Shown piece after piece: positions 44,081 to 55,514 of a stretch of DNA of 64,000 nucleotides. Each line of letters begins with the position of its first letter. Within the stretch, counting starts at the first letter, position 1. The notes beneath the pieces are model-generated. The model was not told the origin of the DNA and did no database searches. It saw only the letters and a list, made by a program, of their open reading frames with translations. The stretch is from Afifella pfennigii DSM 17143 (GTDB taxonomy: Bacteria > Pseudomonadota > Alphaproteobacteria > Rhizobiales > Afifellaceae): NCBI RefSeq assembly GCF_000688515.1, contig NZ_JHZK01000005.1, positions 1 to 64,000 on the forward strand. Direction: 5' to 3'. Position numbers and translations under genes: made by a program.

Positions 44081-44108
44081 ATCATACGAAGGAGGATGGC
44101 GCGCCAAA
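44081..44108 (-). promoter_or_regulatory. Candidate promoter of the sRNA
   Basis: Minus strand: TTTGGC (-35, 44108-44103), 16-base spacer, TATGAT (-10, 44086-44081). The predicted start at about 44075 coincides with the 5' arm of the outer RNA stem. Confidence 0.5.
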
Positions 44109-44274
44109 GGCTGAAATCCGGCGACAATATGATTTCTGTCTCGCCCATCCATCGCTCCCGTGAGGCATGAAGACCAGCCCTCGACAGCCGGGTGCGGGCG
44201 CACGCTTTGCCACTCTCTCCTTGCCTTGCAGCTTGACTTGCCGCTTAAATGGCATGCCGCGCAGGAGGTTCGCT

Positions 44275-44649
44275 TTGAGCGAGACAGAAGACTGGTCTAG
44301 GGCCGCGCTGCGGGGACAGACCGCAGCGCGCGCAAGCTCTTTCAAAGGCGCCGTCGCCTTCCATCGGACGGAGCTTGACGCCATCCTCCGCATTTACGGC
44401 AAGCGCGTCGCCGAGGGCGAATGGCGCGATTATGCCATCGATCATCTCGCCGACAGGGCGATCTTCTCCATCTTCCGCCGCACCAGCGAGATGCCGCTCT
44501 ACAGGGTGGAGAAAGTACCGGCGCTGGCGCGCAAGCAAGGCGCCTACCGGGTGGTGGCGCCGGGCGGCACCATCCTCAAGCGCGGTCACGACATTGCGCA
44601 GGTGCTGCGCATCCTCGACAAGCCGAAGCTGCGATTGGTGGCGGGCTAA
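44275..44649 (+). CDS. DUF2794 family protein
   Basis: 124 residues matching the alphaproteobacterial DUF2794 family: FHRTELDAILRIYGKRVAEGEWRDYAIDHL, AIFSIFRRTSEMPLYRVEK, KQGAYRVVAPGGTILKRGHDIAQVL. Function unknown. The start is taken as TTG 44275 because AGGAGG (44263-44268) lies six bases upstream; the in-frame ATG 44254 has no ribosome site. It is divergent from the sRNA candidate. Confidence 0.88.
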   Translation: MSETEDWSRAALRGQTAARASSFKGAVAFHRTELDAILRIYGKRVAEGEWRDYAIDHLADRAIFSIFRRTSEMPLYRVEKVPALARKQGAYRVVAPGGTILKRGHDIAQVLRILDKPKLRLVAG

Positions 44650-44661
44650 GGCGGCGCCGGG

Positions 44662-45222
44662 TCAGAGCGGCGCACCAGGCTCCCTGTCGGGGCTCGTCGT
44701 GTCGCCCTTTCCGAGCGCCTTCTGCATCAGGACGGTATCGAGCCAGCGGCCGAACTTAAAGCCGGAGCCCTTGATGTTGCCGGCATGGGAAAAGCCGAGC
44801 GCTTCATGCAGGCCGATGGAGGCGGCATGGTTGGCACCGTCGCCGATGACAGCCAGCATCTGCCGGAAGCCGCGGCGTTCGGCCTCCTCAATGAGGGCGG
44901 CGAGGAGAAGGCGGCCGACGCCCCGGCGATGGGCGGTGCGGTCGATATAGACGGCGTCCTCCACCAAATAGCGATAGGCAGGCCGCGCCCGGAACGGGCC
45001 GGCATAGGCGTAGCCGAGGATGCGCCCATCCTTCTCGGCCACCAAATAGGGGTGGCCGCCGGCGGTGACGGCGCGCAGCCGCGCCAGCATCTCCGCTCCG
45101 TCCGGCGGCTCAAGCTCGTAGCTCGCCGCGCCGGTCAGCACCGCGTCGGCATAGATGGCCGTGATGGCGTCGATGTCGCTCTCGCGCGCCGCGCGGACAA
45201 GGATGTGGTCTGCCCCGTGCAT
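44662..45222 (-). CDS. GNAT acetyltransferase, phosphinothricin acetyltransferase-like
   Basis: 186 residues. ILVRAARESDIDAITAIYADAVLTGAASYELEPPD is the N-terminal pattern of PAT/YncA-type acetyltransferases, followed by GRILGYAYAGPFRARPAYRYLVEDAVYIDRTAHRRGVGRLLL with the RxxGxG/A loop, and NHAASIGLHEALGF. Such enzymes acetylate phosphinothricin or methionine derivatives. ATG 45222 is chosen as the first start fitting the domain. It is convergent with DUF2794 (12 bp between stops). Confidence 0.88.
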   Translation of the reverse strand: MHGADHILVRAARESDIDAITAIYADAVLTGAASYELEPPDGAEMLARLRAVTAGGHPYLVAEKDGRILGYAYAGPFRARPAYRYLVEDAVYIDRTAHRRGVGRLLLAALIEEAERRGFRQMLAVIGDGANHAASIGLHEALGFSHAGNIKGSGFKFGRWLDTVLMQKALGKGDTTSPDREPGAPL

Positions 45223-45301
45223 CACGGCTTCGATAGCGCAGGGGCGTCCACCGGTCGATAGGCGTGGATGCCTCAAATCCGGGCAGAGGTGCGGCAAAGA
45301 A

Positions 45302-45325
45302 AAACGGCGCCCGAAGGCGCCGTTT
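45302..45325 (-). terminator. Terminator of the Bax-inhibitor-like gene
   Basis: Perfect ten-base stem AAACGGCGCC / GGCGCCGTTT with CGAA loop; on the minus strand it is followed by TTTTCTTT. It lies 37 bases past the stop of the membrane protein gene. Confidence 0.85.
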
Positions 45326-45361
45326 CCGAGGGTACCTCTTCTTCTCCCTACGCCCGGAACC

Positions 45362-46120
45362 TTACTCTCGGTTGCCGAGGAACTGCAGGAGGAACATGAA
45401 GAGGTTGATGAAGTCGAGATAGAGCTGCAGGGCGCCCATGATGGAGGCGCGGCCCGCGGCCACGGTATCCCCGGCCACATAGTCGTAGGTGTTCTTCAGC
45501 CGCTGCGTGTCGTAGGCGGTCAGGCCCGCGAAGAGCAGCACACCGAGGACCGAAACGGCGAATTGCAGCGCCGAAGAGGCCAGGAAGATGTTGACGATCA
45601 TGGCGATGATGATGCCGATGAGGCCCATCATCAGGAACGAGCCCCAGCCCGAGAGATCCTTCTTCGTGGTGTAGCCCCACAGGCTGAGCCCGCCGAAGGC
45701 GGCCGCCGTGATAAAGAAGGTCTGCACGATGCTCTGGCCGGTGAAGACCAGGAAGATCGTCGACAGGGAAAGGCCCATCACCGCGGCGAAGGCGAAGAAG
45801 ACCACGCGCGCAGTGGCCGGCCGCATGCGGTTGATGCCGGCGGAGAAGCCGAAGACGAACAGAAGCGGGGCGAACATGACGAGCCACTTCAGCGGGCTCG
45901 CATAGATCGCCTGGCCGAACGGCGTCAGCGCCGCGCCGCCGGCCGTCTGGTCAACCGCGAAGTAGAAGGTCGAAAAGGCCGCCACACCGGTAATGGCAAG
46001 GCCGAGAGCCATGTTGTTGTAGATGCCGAGCATGAAGGCGCGCAGACCCTCATCGATCCCGGCACGGGATACGGTGCTCGTGCGATCGACAGTCTGATAC
46101 TGCCGGTCGTATTCAGCCAT
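45362..46120 (-). CDS. Bax inhibitor-1/YccA family membrane protein
   Basis: 252 residues with seven hydrophobic helices: MALGLAITGVAAFSTFYF, WLVMFAPLLFVFGFS, VVFFAFAAVMGLSLSTIFLVFTGQSI, TFFITAAAFGGLSLWGYTTKKDLSGWGSFLMMGL, and the C-terminal LLFAGLTAYDTQRLK with the conserved Asp of the calcium/pH-sensing pair, then ALQLYLDFINLFMFLLQFLG. This is the YbhL/YccA group, linked to stress and proton or calcium leak across the inner membrane. ATG 46120; its own terminator follows. Confidence 0.94.
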   Translation of the reverse strand: MAEYDRQYQTVDRTSTVSRAGIDEGLRAFMLGIYNNMALGLAITGVAAFSTFYFAVDQTAGGAALTPFGQAIYASPLKWLVMFAPLLFVFGFSAGINRMRPATARVVFFAFAAVMGLSLSTIFLVFTGQSIVQTFFITAAAFGGLSLWGYTTKKDLSGWGSFLMMGLIGIIIAMIVNIFLASSALQFAVSVLGVLLFAGLTAYDTQRLKNTYDYVAGDTVAAGRASIMGALQLYLDFINLFMFLLQFLGNRE

Positions 46121-46263
46121 CGAAGAATTCCTCCTCTTGGGGTATTCCGCTTCACTCACAGATGGAGCGTCGGCGCGAATATGGCAATGCTTCCCTCGCC
46201 CCACAAGGGCTGATGGCGTGGGAAACGTTAAGATTGTGCAAGCTCGTCCGGCGATGAAAGGTC

Positions 46264-48810
46264 CTAGAGATTGCGCAGGAATGGCGCCGGGCGCACTGAA
46301 AGGATACGCCAGGTGCCTGCAAGGCCGAGACCGACGGTGACGAGGAGCGCCACGGCTGCCGCCGCGGCGGCGATCCAGGGGAACAAGGTGAAGTCGAGCT
46401 CCATCAGGCCGGAGACGACGAAGAAGGCGGCGCCGGCGCCGGCAAGCAGCGCGAAGATGCCGGTGGCGAGCCCGAGAAGGCCATATTCGAGCGCGAAAGC
46501 GCCCAGTAAACGCCGGCGCGTGGCGCCAAGCGCCTTCAAAATCACGGCATCCTGGCGGCGTTGGCGATGGCCGGCGGCGAGCGCTCCGGCGAGCACCAGC
46601 ATGGATACGATAAGCGCCAGGGAGGCGGCTACCCGTACGGCGAGCGCCAGCTGGCGGACGATGGCGTTGACCGCCTCGATGGCATCCTTCACCCGCACGG
46701 AGGTGACCCCCGGAAAGGCCTCGGTCACGGCTCCGAGCACGGTGCCGGAAAGCGCCTCCTCGCTCCCCTCCGGCAAGGCGAGGGTGGCCAGATGCGTGTG
46801 CGGCGCTCGCGAAAATGTGTTCGGCGAAAACACCATGACGAAGTTGATGGCGAGCGATTCCCACTCCACGGAGCGGAAATTGGCGACCCGCGCCGTGACG
46901 TTGCGGCCAAGGACGTTGACCGTCACCGTGTCGCCGAGATCAAGACCGAGACCGCGGCCAAGCTCGCCGTCGAAGGAGACAAGCGGCTCGCCCTCGTAGC
47001 CTGCCTGCCACCATTCCCCCTCCTCGATCTCAGAGTTGCGCGGCATTGTCTCAGAATAGGTGATGCCGCGGTCGCCGCGCAGGACCCAGCGCGCGCTCTC
47101 CTCCGCCTCGACCTCGCCGGCCGGCACCTCGTTCAGCCCCACGATACGTCCTCGCAGCATCGGCTCGGTCTGGATGCGGCCTTCCGGTGCCGTGTCGCGG
47201 AGAAGCGTGAGGAAGGCCTCGCGCTCGCTGCCCTGAATGTCGACGAAGAAGAAATCGGGCGCCTTCTCGGCGACGCGGCCGGTGAGCTGGGTGCGAAGGT
47301 TGGTGTCGATGAGGGCGAGCGTGACGAGCAGCGTCAGGCCAAGCCCGAGGGAGAGGACGACGCTTGCCGTCAGCGCGCCGGGACGCTGGATGTTGCGGAT
47401 GGCAAGGCGCAGTGAGGTCGAGCGGATGGTGCCGGCATTGCGGGCGGCGGCGATGATGGCGACGGCGATGAGGCGCAAGACGAGAAAGGCGGCGACGACG
47501 CCGAGAATGAAATAGAGCGCCACTTCCCGGTCGACGGCAAGCAGAACGGCAATGGCCCCGAGAGCGACAAGCAGCGCAAGCTGGGCGAGGCGGATCGACC
47601 AGGACGGGCCGGCGCTGAAATGCGCGGCGCGGTCGGCGAAAAGGCTCGCAGCCGGCAGATCGCGTGCCCGTCCGAGCGGCCAGAGCGAGAAGGCAAGCGC
47701 AACAAGAAGGCCGTAAAGGGCGGCGAGCAGCAATTCGCGTGGATAGAAGGTCGGCGCGGCGGCGACCGGCAGGATGTTCTTCAGCCCGGCAATGGCCGCG
47801 AAGGGCAGCGCGGCGCCGATCATGAGACCGACGAGGATGCCGAAGCCGGCCAGGATGAGGATCTGCAGAAGATAGGTGGCGAAGACGAAGCGCCGCGAGG
47901 CGCCCAGGCATTTCAAGGTAGCAATCGCCGGCCGCTTCAAGTCGACGAAGCTCGCCACGGCATTGGCGACGCCGACGCCACCGACGACGAGGGCGGTGAG
48001 ACCGACGAGCGTCAGGAACTGGGCGAAGCGGCGGATATTCTCCGACAGACGCGGCGAAGCGTTGTCGCGAGCACGGATGCGCCAGCCGGAATCGGGAAAA
48101 CGCGTCTCGGCCGCTTCGCGGATTTGGCGCAGTTGTTCGTCGGAAGCCTCCGGCAGGACGAGGCGGTACTCGTAAGTGACGAGGCTGCCGGGGCGTACGA
48201 GACCGGTTTCACGGAGGGTTTCACGCGAAACCAGAAGCCGCGGGCCGAAGCCGATGCCATCGGAAAGCCGGTCCGGCTCGTAGGCGATGACGTCGCGGAT
48301 TTCCACCTCGGTGCCGCCGAGGGTGATGCGCTCCCCCGGGGTAAGGCCGAGGCGGTCCATCAGCTCCGGCGCCGCGACGGCGCCGCCGATGTCGTTCTCG
48401 GCGGCGAGCGCCTCGGAGAGCGCCCCGCCGCCGCGAAGGCGGAACTCGCCGAGCGCCGGATAGTCCGGCCCGACGGATTTCAGTTCCACCAGCGCTTGGT
48501 CGGCGCCGTCCGGCAGCCGGGCCATCGCCCGCATATTGGCGACCAGCGAGGGCTCGCCGCCGGCCATCTTGGTGAGGAAGGCGCGCTCCTCTGCGCTCGC
48601 TTCGCGGTGGATGAGGGAGAAGCTGAGGTCGCCGCCCAGAATGGTGCGACCCTCCGCGGCGATACCTTCGGTCAGGGCGCGCGAGACGGAGTTGACGCCG
48701 GCGATCGCCGCGACGCCGAGGGCGATGCAGGCGAGGAAGACATAAAATCCGGAAAGGCCGCCGCGCAATTCGCGCAGGGCAAAGCGCAAGGGCGTCGGCA
48801 AGGCGCTCAT
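46264..48810 (-). CDS. ybbP: FtsX-type ABC transporter permease (YbbP)
   Basis: 848 residues with ten hydrophobic segments in two FtsX/MacB-type modules. It opens LRFALRELRGGLSGFYVFLACIALGVAAIAGVNSVSRAL, and the first FtsX domain (about 260-390) includes KRPAIATLKCLGASRRFVFATYLLQ. The C-terminal FtsX domain (about 710-840) includes QDAVILKALGATRRRLLGAFALEY. Large periplasmic regions lie between. Its ATG overlaps the stop of the ATPase gene (ATGA). It probably acts with YbbA in moving lipids or modifying envelope traffic; the substrate is not known. Confidence 0.93.
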   Translation of the reverse strand: MSALPTPLRFALRELRGGLSGFYVFLACIALGVAAIAGVNSVSRALTEGIAAEGRTILGGDLSFSLIHREASAEERAFLTKMAGGEPSLVANMRAMARLPDGADQALVELKSVGPDYPALGEFRLRGGGALSEALAAENDIGGAVAAPELMDRLGLTPGERITLGGTEVEIRDVIAYEPDRLSDGIGFGPRLLVSRETLRETGLVRPGSLVTYEYRLVLPEASDEQLRQIREAAETRFPDSGWRIRARDNASPRLSENIRRFAQFLTLVGLTALVVGGVGVANAVASFVDLKRPAIATLKCLGASRRFVFATYLLQILILAGFGILVGLMIGAALPFAAIAGLKNILPVAAAPTFYPRELLLAALYGLLVALAFSLWPLGRARDLPAASLFADRAAHFSAGPSWSIRLAQLALLVALGAIAVLLAVDREVALYFILGVVAAFLVLRLIAVAIIAAARNAGTIRSTSLRLAIRNIQRPGALTASVVLSLGLGLTLLVTLALIDTNLRTQLTGRVAEKAPDFFFVDIQGSEREAFLTLLRDTAPEGRIQTEPMLRGRIVGLNEVPAGEVEAEESARWVLRGDRGITYSETMPRNSEIEEGEWWQAGYEGEPLVSFDGELGRGLGLDLGDTVTVNVLGRNVTARVANFRSVEWESLAINFVMVFSPNTFSRAPHTHLATLALPEGSEEALSGTVLGAVTEAFPGVTSVRVKDAIEAVNAIVRQLALAVRVAASLALIVSMLVLAGALAAGHRQRRQDAVILKALGATRRRLLGAFALEYGLLGLATGIFALLAGAGAAFFVVSGLMELDFTLFPWIAAAAAAVALLVTVGLGLAGTWRILSVRPAPFLRNL

Positions 48811-49538
48811 GCGGAGGTTTCGGCGACGGCGCGCAAAGGCTGCCGCGGCGCTGCGGCCTCCGGCTCGATATGACCGGCGGAGATGCGCACGGTGCGGTCG
48901 CAACGGGCGGCAAGCTCGCGGTCATGGGTGACGAGAAGCAGCGTCGCCCCATGCTCGCGCGAGGTCTCAAACAAGAGATCGGCGATCTCTCGGCCGGTGT
49001 CGCCGTCCAGATTGCCGGTCGGTTCGTCGGCGATCAGGATCGCCGGCCGCGTCACCAGGGCGCGGGCGATGGCGACGCGCTGCTGCTCGCCGCCGGAAAG
49101 CGCTGCCGGGTAATGCGTCAGGCGCTGGCCGAGACCGACGCGGGCGAGCATGGCCTCGGCGCGGGAGAAGGCGTCCGTCTCTCCAGAGAGCTCCAGCGGC
49201 ACGGCGACATTCTCCAGCGCCGTCATGGTCTGCATGAGATGGAAGGCCTGAAAGACGAAGCCGATCTCGCTGCCGCGGAAGGCGGCAAGCGCGTCCTCGT
49301 TCATGCCGGCATAGTCGCGGCCGGCGATGACGACGCGGCCGGTGTCGACGCGCTCCAGCCCGGCGACGACCATGAGCAGCGTCGATTTTCCCGAACCGGA
49401 AGGCCCGACGAGCCCGACCACCTCTCCGGCCGGGATGGAAAGGCTCGCGCCGCGCAGCACATGCACGCGCGAGCGTCCGCTGCCGAGCGTCAGCTCAGCC
49501 TTGTCGATGAAGATCGCCGGTTCACGCAATTGGTCCAA
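48807..49538 (-). CDS. ybbA: ABC transporter ATP-binding protein (YbbA/LolD-like)
   Basis: 243 residues: Walker A GPSGSGKS, Q-loop FVFQAFHLMQTMTALENV, signature LSGGEQQRVAIARAL and Walker B AILIADEPTGNLD, the MacB/LolD pattern, then H-loop VTHD. The start is a TTG at 49538, weakly supported. It is divergent from a TesA-like gene across 46 bp. In E. coli and many Proteobacteria tesA, ybbA and ybbP have this same arrangement. Confidence 0.93.
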   Translation of the reverse strand: MDQLREPAIFIDKAELTLGSGRSRVHVLRGASLSIPAGEVVGLVGPSGSGKSTLLMVVAGLERVDTGRVVIAGRDYAGMNEDALAAFRGSEIGFVFQAFHLMQTMTALENVAVPLELSGETDAFSRAEAMLARVGLGQRLTHYPAALSGGEQQRVAIARALVTRPAILIADEPTGNLDGDTGREIADLLFETSREHGATLLLVTHDRELAARCDRTVRISAGHIEPEAAAPRQPLRAVAETSA

Positions 49539-49584
49539 GCCCTATATCCGCCCCGTCCAGTCCAGCCGCGGATATGGTGCAGCC

Positions 49585-50250
49585 ATGACGACATTCAAAG
49601 CTTTGCCGGCATTCGCGCTCGGCCTCGTGATCGCCGCCTTCGCCGGCATGGCGGCTTCTGCCGCCGCCAGCGAGAAGGTAAGGATCGTCGCCCTTGGCGA
49701 CAGTCTGACGGCCGGATACGGCCTTGCCCCCGGTGAGAGCTTCGTCGACCGGCTTCAGGCGCGGCTCGGCGAGGAGGGGATCGCGGCGGAAGTCATCGAT
49801 GCCGGGGTCTCCGGCGATACCGCCTCCGGCGGCCTTTCGCGGCTGGAATGGTCGGTGCCGGAGGATGCCGACGCGGTGATTGTGGAACTTGGCGCCAACG
49901 ACGCCCTGCGCGGCGTCGATCCTGAGGTGACGCGCCGGGCGCTGACGCAGATCGTGGAAAAGCTGCAGGCCCGCGGTCAGGCGGTGCTTTTGGCCGGCAT
50001 GCTCGCCCCGCCGAACCTCGGCCCGCAATACGAGGCGGAGTTCAATGCCATCTATCCCGATCTCGCCGAGACGACCGGAGCGCTGCTCTATCCCTTCTTC
50101 CTGGACGGCGTCGCCACCGAGGCCTCGCTCAACCAACCGGATGGCATCCATCCGACGGCCGAGGGCGTGGAGGTGATCGTGGACGGCATCCTGCCGAAGG
50201 TGAAGGAGCTGATCGAGCGGGCGCGAAAAGGCGAGACAGCGGACGGCTGA
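49585..50250 (+). CDS. tesA: Secreted SGNH/GDSL arylesterase (TesA-like)
   Basis: 221 residues: signal peptide (about 1-28) and an SGNH hydrolase domain with block I VALGDSLTAGYGL (Ser about 40), block II GVSGDTASGGL, block III VELGANDALRG and block V DGIHPTAEG with the Asp-His pair. It hydrolyses acyl thioesters or aryl esters in the periplasm. ATG 49585 is the first start in front of the signal peptide. The promoter is shared with ybbA. Confidence 0.93.
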   Translation: MTTFKALPAFALGLVIAAFAGMAASAAASEKVRIVALGDSLTAGYGLAPGESFVDRLQARLGEEGIAAEVIDAGVSGDTASGGLSRLEWSVPEDADAVIVELGANDALRGVDPEVTRRALTQIVEKLQARGQAVLLAGMLAPPNLGPQYEAEFNAIYPDLAETTGALLYPFFLDGVATEASLNQPDGIHPTAEGVEVIVDGILPKVKELIERARKGETADG

Positions 50251-50253
50251 GCT

Positions 50254-51042
50254 TCAGCCCGCCGCGCTTGCCACGACGGTGGCGGCGCCGAGGATGGCGC
50301 CTGGGCCCTTTTCCTCCTCAACCTGGAGGAGCACGGCGCAGCCGATGTCCTCGCCGGCCATGATCTGGTCGGCCGGAAGCAGAAGGGTGAGCGGGTCGCC
50401 GTCCCAAAGGCCGATGGGCTGGCTCGTCTTCACCACATTGCGATAGGTGACGGTGCGGCCGTTATTCTCGCCGCCGCGGATCGGCACGGTGGCCTTCTGG
50501 CGGAAGGTGACGAAGCGCACGGCGACCGAACGGCCTTCCGGCGCGGCGCCGGCGCCGATTTCGATCTCCAGCTTCCCGCCCGATTTGCGAATTTGGATCG
50601 GCACCGGCAGCTTGGTCGCGGCGATGGCTTTTGCGACCGCCTGCCGGTCGGAGCCGACGAAGGCGGCACCGCCATTGACGACCATTTGCGGCGTATAGAC
50701 CTTGCCGTCGCCGCGGGCGGCGGCATAGGCGCGCTCGCGCTCCGAATTCTCCGGGCGCGCCAGCGTGTCCTTCCAGCCGAGATAATCCCAGTAGTCGACC
50801 GGCAGGGAGAGGGCGATGACCTCCTCGCGGTTGGAAAGGTCGGCGAGGAATGCATCCGCCTCCGGGCAGGAAGAGCAGCCCTGGCTGGTGAAAAGCTCCA
50901 CGACCGCCTTGGGCGCCTTGGCCTCGCCCGCCAAGGCGGCCGGGGCAAGGCCGAGCGCCAGGAGAAGGCCGAGGCCGGGCAGAAAGGCGAAGCGGAGCTT
51001 GGCGGCGTGCGGGAGCGCGAAGCGCAAGAAGGGTCGTTGCAT
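50254..51042 (-). CDS. DUF1223 family secreted protein with thioredoxin-like CxxC
   Basis: 262 residues: signal peptide (about 1-38, APAALAG) and the DUF1223 domain, starting KAVVELFTSQGCSSCPEADAFLADL with a CSSC pair at the thioredoxin-fold position, then LPVDYWDYLGWKDTLA and YTPQMVVNGGAAFVGSD. Probably periplasmic with redox or chaperone function, but unproven. It lies just downstream of acnA on the same strand (124 bp), a neighbourhood common in rhizobia. Confidence 0.9.
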   Translation of the reverse strand: MQRPFLRFALPHAAKLRFAFLPGLGLLLALGLAPAALAGEAKAPKAVVELFTSQGCSSCPEADAFLADLSNREEVIALSLPVDYWDYLGWKDTLARPENSERERAYAAARGDGKVYTPQMVVNGGAAFVGSDRQAVAKAIAATKLPVPIQIRKSGGKLEIEIGAGAAPEGRSVAVRFVTFRQKATVPIRGGENNGRTVTYRNVVKTSQPIGLWDGDPLTLLLPADQIMAGEDIGCAVLLQVEEEKGPGAILGAATVVASAAG

Positions 51043-51125
51043 GGCGATGCGCAGTATCGTCTTCCCGCTTCAAGGCGCGACTCACAAGCGGGTGAAGTGA
51101 CACCCTTGTGAGCCGGGGTGAATTC

Positions 51126-51153
51126 GGCCTCCGGCGCCGATGCGTCGGAGGCC
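51126..51153. terminator. Hairpin past the acnA stop
   Basis: Eight-base arms GGCCTCCG / CGGAGGCC with a 12-base loop, 13 bases beyond the aconitase stop. A TTTATT run is on the plus-strand side, so on the acnA strand it lacks the T-run; it may still protect or end the transcript. Confidence 0.45.
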
Positions 51154-51165
51154 TTTATTCGCCCG

Positions 51166-53943
<2,778 letters not shown>

Positions 53944-54076
53944 GTAATGGCTCCCTCTATCACCGCCGGCAGAGCGCGGGCCATGGACGGCCAATGCGGC
54001 TCATACGACGCGGTTCCGGCGTGGCATGTCTGGAGGCCGGCGGAGAGGAGCGCCTGCCGCCGCCGGTTGCCGGGCA

Positions 54077-54092
54077 TATAGAATATTCTGTA
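54077..54092. promoter_or_regulatory. AT-rich inverted repeat between acnA and ccmA
   Basis: TATAGAATATTCTGTA, containing the perfect decamer AGAATATTCT, stands out in GC-rich surroundings 134 bases before the acnA start. Irr-type iron boxes in rhizobia also contain AGAA...TTCT, but with a different spacing, so an iron-control role is only a guess. It may simply be a promoter -10 region. Confidence 0.35.
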
Positions 54093-54147
54093 AGCGGAAG
54101 CCAGCCGCCCGCGCGGCACGCACGACAAAGACGCCAGAGGCGAGCAC

Positions 54148-54768
54148 TTGCCCCTAGAAGATGCCTTCCCGCCGGTACGTCTGGCCGCCGACGATCTCGC
54201 CTGCGAGCGCGGCGGGCGGCCGATTTTCCACGGCCTCAGCTTTTCGCTCGCAGGCGGTGAGATGCTCGCCGTGGTCGGGCCGAACGGCGCGGGCAAGTCG
54301 AGCCTTTTGCGCGTCGTCGCCGGCTTGCTTTCGCCGAGCGAGGGGCGTGTCGATCTTGACACCGACGGTGAGCGCGAGACGGCGATGCATCTTCTCGCCT
54401 ATGGCGACGGGCTTAGGAACGTCTTCACCGTGAAGGAGAACCTGCGCCTGTGGTCGCGGCTTTACGGGGGTGCGGCCGATGACGATGCCATGCACGAGGC
54501 GCTGGAGGAGGTGGGGCTCGGCCATGCCATGCATCTGGCGGCGCGGGCGCTTTCCACCGGCCAGCGAAGGCGGGCGGGGCTGGCGCGCCTTATCTTGTCG
54601 CCGCGACCGATCTGGCTGCTCGACGAGCCGACCTCCGGCCTCGACAAGGACGGCGAGGCTATCCTGGGGCGGATGATGGCGGAGCATCTCGCCTCCGGCG
54701 GGGCGATCCTCGTCGCCACGCATCTTCAGCTGCCCGTCGCCCCGACCCACAGGCTGGAGCTGCAATGA
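54148..54768 (+). CDS. ccmA: Heme exporter ATP-binding protein CcmA
   Basis: 206 residues: Walker A GPNGAGKS, signature LSTGQRRRAGLARL and Walker B IWLLDEPTSGLDKDG, the CcmA pattern, then H-loop VATH. It forms with CcmB/C/D the ABC complex that releases holo-CcmE during cytochrome c maturation. The start is TTG 54148. The stop overlaps the ccmB ATG by four bases. Confidence 0.94.
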   Translation: MPLEDAFPPVRLAADDLACERGGRPIFHGLSFSLAGGEMLAVVGPNGAGKSSLLRVVAGLLSPSEGRVDLDTDGERETAMHLLAYGDGLRNVFTVKENLRLWSRLYGGAADDDAMHEALEEVGLGHAMHLAARALSTGQRRRAGLARLILSPRPIWLLDEPTSGLDKDGEAILGRMMAEHLASGGAILVATHLQLPVAPTHRLELQ

Positions 54769-55433
54769 GCGCCTTTGCCGCCCTGATCGTTCAGACGGTC
54801 GCCGCTTCCATCCGCGCCGGCGGCGGGGCGCTGACGGGCCTTCTCTTCTTTCTGACCGTCGTTTCCGTCATTCCGTTCGGCGTCGGGCCGGACCTCAATT
54901 TGCTTGCACGGATCGGGCCAGCGGTCCTGTGGATCGGCGTGCTCCTATCGATGCTTCTCGGCCTTGACCGGCTCTTCGGCCAGGACCGGGAGGATGGGGG
55001 GTTGGAACTCGTCATCGTCTCCGGCGAATCGATGCCGCTCTTCGTGCTGGCGCGCGCTTGCGGCTACTGGCTGGCGCACGGCCTGCCGATCGTGCTCGCG
55101 GCGCCGGTGCTCGGCCTCATCCTCAATCTCTCGCCCTTGGCGCTCGGGGCGGTGACGCTGACGTTGCTCGCCGGCTCGCCGGCGCTTGCCATGATCGGCG
55201 CAGTCGGCGGGGCGCTGACGGCGGGGCTGGCGCGCGGGGGCATGCTGGCGGCAATCCTCGTCCTGCCCCTTTCGGTGCCGGTGCTGATCTTCGGCGTGGC
55301 GGCCGTCAACGGCGCCATCGCCGATCCCGATCCGTTCCTGGCGCCGTTTCTCATCATGTGCGCCTTCACGCTGTTCTCGGCCGTTCTTGCCCCGATCGCG
55401 GGCGCGGCGGCGCTGCGTCTCGGCCTCGATTGA
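54765..55433 (+). CDS. ccmB: Heme exporter permease CcmB
   Basis: 222 residues with six membrane helices: GALTGLLFFLTVVSVIPFGVGPDLNLLARIGPAVLWIGVLLSMLLGLDRLFGQDREDG-type text (CcmB hallmark LLxLdrlFxxDxedG), and VLPLSVPVLIFGVAAV near the C-terminal part. Membrane partner of CcmA. Confidence 0.95.
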   Translation: MSAFAALIVQTVAASIRAGGGALTGLLFFLTVVSVIPFGVGPDLNLLARIGPAVLWIGVLLSMLLGLDRLFGQDREDGGLELVIVSGESMPLFVLARACGYWLAHGLPIVLAAPVLGLILNLSPLALGAVTLTLLAGSPALAMIGAVGGALTAGLARGGMLAAILVLPLSVPVLIFGVAAVNGAIADPDPFLAPFLIMCAFTLFSAVLAPIAGAAALRLGLD

Positions 55434-55514
55434 TCTGAGTCATGCCGAGGCTTGGCAAGCTATGCCATCGAGACCACATTGGCTCTTTCTCACGCGGGTT
55501 CTAAGACTGGTCTC

